Assembly (NCBI RefSeq): GCF_026109735.1 | Contig: NZ_CP069620.1 | Span: forward strand, 2,232,001-2,296,000 | Source: Salinimicrobium tongyeongense | GTDB taxonomy: Bacteria > Bacteroidota > Bacteroidia > Flavobacteriales > Flavobacteriaceae | Direction: 5' to 3' | Length of the DNA: 64,000 nt | Shown here: piece after piece, positions 63,838 to 64,000 of the stretch | Numbering within the stretch: the first letter of the stretch is position 1 | Layout of the letters: each line of letters opens with the position of its first letter | Notes under the pieces: generated by a model | Seen by the model: only the letters and a program-made list of their open reading frames with translations | The model's database searches: none | Told to the model about the DNA's origin: nothing | Position numbers and translations under genes: made by a program

Positions 63838-64000
63838 ATGGCTAGAATTGCAGGTGTTGATATACCAAAACAAAAGCGAGGCGTTATAGCATTGACCTAT
63901 ATCTTCGGAATTGGAAAGAGCAGAGCTCAGGAAATTCTCAAAGAGGCCAACGTAGATGAAAGTAAAAAAGTTTCCGATTGGAATGATGACGAAATCGGAA
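63838..64000 (+). CDS. rpsM: 30S ribosomal protein S13 (start only, partial)
   Basis: ATG at 63838 opens [20 protein letters not shown] and continues [20 protein letters not shown], the S13 N-terminal helix-two-turn-helix region, for 54 codons until the window ends. Continues beyond the right edge. Confidence 0.98.
   Translation, partial: MARIAGVDIPKQKRGVIALTYIFGIGKSRAQEILKEANVDESKKVSDWNDDEIG

Overview
The window reads as chromosomal DNA from a member of the family Flavobacteriaceae (phylum Bacteroidota), probably near Gramella/Christiangramia, Salegentibacter or Zunongwangia; the genus is a guess. The evidence is SusC/SusD outer-membrane pairs, a type IX secretion cargo with a gliding-motility C-terminal domain next to PorP/SprF and OmpA-family genes, a hypoxanthine phosphoribosyltransferase-adenylate kinase fusion, a PafA-type phosphatase, DUF4249 and DUF5723 proteins, and promoters of the Bacteroidota form (TTG, then TAnnTTTG). 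No tRNA, rRNA, CRISPR array, insertion sequence or prophage was seen.

Region 1 (1-20.3 kb) is housekeeping and envelope metabolism. It holds the tail of an SprT-like gene, GDP-mannose pyrophosphorylase, a DUF389 membrane protein, an MlaE/MlaF-type lipid ABC pair, a PafA phosphatase, a ketoacyl synthase III / methyltransferase / glycosyltransferase group, glycine decarboxylase, a UbiA-like membrane protein, an ECF sigma factor with a small zinc-binding partner, an M3 peptidase, purK-purE, hpt-adk, obgE and a DUF4136 lipoprotein. Region 2 (20.3-27.7 kb) is a minus-strand cassette: a 1.5-thousand-residue secreted repeat protein, its PorP/SprF partner and an OmpA/PD40 protein.

Region 3 (28-37.9 kb) holds mpl, radC, a deacetylase-like protein with a damaged metal motif, a HAD nucleotidase, three translationally coupled envelope genes of unknown role, rarA, a rhomboid protease and rlmB. 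Region 4 (37.9-49.4 kb) has two TonB-linked uptake loci on the minus strand: a four-gene DUF4249 operon and a SusC/SusD pair. Region 5 (49.8-64 kb) is the str-S10-spc ribosomal protein block from rpsL to the start of rpsM, including secY, infA and the short rpmJ. There is no tuf after fusA.

Two signals are not explained by the genes. First, a short palindrome (CAAAAATGNCATTTTTG) recurs through the first ~40 kb in both coding and intergenic DNA and in more than one reading frame; I found no full copy in the ribosomal block. Second, the 157-base gap between rpsJ and rplC carries two strong hairpins and looks like a structured RNA regulator or an internal terminator/leader.
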